From assembly GCA_009840715.1 (NCBI GenBank), contig VXNE01000654.1, positions 1 through 5,364 of the forward strand: a stretch of DNA of 5,364 bases. The letters run 5' to 3'. A program made the translations under genes and the position numbers. Positions 5,284-5,364 of the stretch are shown in pieces (position 1 is the first letter of the stretch; every line of letters starts with the position of its first letter). Source of the DNA: Gammaproteobacteria bacterium. GTDB lineage: Bacteria; Pseudomonadota; Gammaproteobacteria; Pseudomonadales; Azotimanducaceae. The notes beneath the pieces were generated by a model. That model searched no databases. It was given only the letters and a program-made list of their open reading frames with translations, and was not told the origin of the DNA.

Positions 5284-5364
5284 CCGACTGTGCGGGTTCA
5301 GGACATCCGGGACTGAGACGGGCGGTCCTTGCAGGGCAGGTACTAGTTGGGGGTCAAACAGTCG
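5284..5364. other. Upstream DNA, no gene identified
   Basis: No recognisable gene lies upstream of the str promoter in this window. Two minus-strand frames close near the edge, with TAG at 5345-5343 and TGA at 5356-5354. An upstream gene, for example rpoC as in many bacteria, could therefore end here, but too few residues are visible to tell. No U-tailed terminator hairpin is apparent. Confidence 0.4.

Noticed and set aside
1..5364. CRISPR arrays, tRNA genes, insertion sequences or a novel accessory system
   Set aside because: No spaced repeats, tRNA-like folds or transposase frames were seen; the window is filled with essential translation genes.

Overview
This window is a ribosomal-protein and translation-factor region read entirely from the minus strand: the str operon (rpsL-rpsG-fusA) followed by the head of the S10 operon (rpsJ-rplC-rplD, the last one cut by the left window edge). 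The DNA is G+C-rich, with strong G/C preference at third codon positions, which is why long antisense reading frames appear on the plus strand. From remembered family sequences, the L3, L4, S10 and EF-G proteins look most like those of Gammaproteobacteria. I cannot place the organism more precisely.

Layout, read in the direction of transcription (right to left): 5364-5284, upstream DNA with no recognisable gene; 5283-5255, a sigma70-type promoter; 5229-4858, rpsL (S12); a 91-nt spacer where S7 autoregulation would be expected; 4766-4296, rpsG (S7); an unusually long 204-nt spacer that opens with an 11-bp-arm palindrome on the rpsG stop codon and also holds a G+C hairpin and a 12-bp tandem repeat; 4091-1992, fusA (EF-G); a 286-nt spacer where tuf would normally sit, carrying instead a second promoter and a structured leader of about 180 nt; 1705-1391, rpsJ (S10, GTG start); a 101-nt spacer with an intrinsic-terminator-like hairpin plus a second hairpin abutting the rplC ribosome-binding site; 1289-633, rplC (L3); a 34-nt spacer; 598-1, rplD (L4, GTG start, 3' end outside).

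Together the genes supply the decoding-centre protein S12, the 30S head proteins S7 and S10, the translocase EF-G, and the early 50S assembly proteins L3 and L4. S7 and L4 are the known autogenous repressors of these two operons in E. coli. The two promoters share the -10 hexamer TAGAAT, a 17-bp spacer and a G+C-rich discriminator, as expected for genes under growth-rate and stringent control.

I see no novel multi-gene system. Four points deserve a second look: tuf is absent from its usual place; S12 carries Arg88, a residue known for streptomycin resistance; a terminator lies inside the S10 operon between rpsJ and rplC; and a perfect palindrome sits on the rpsG stop codon.
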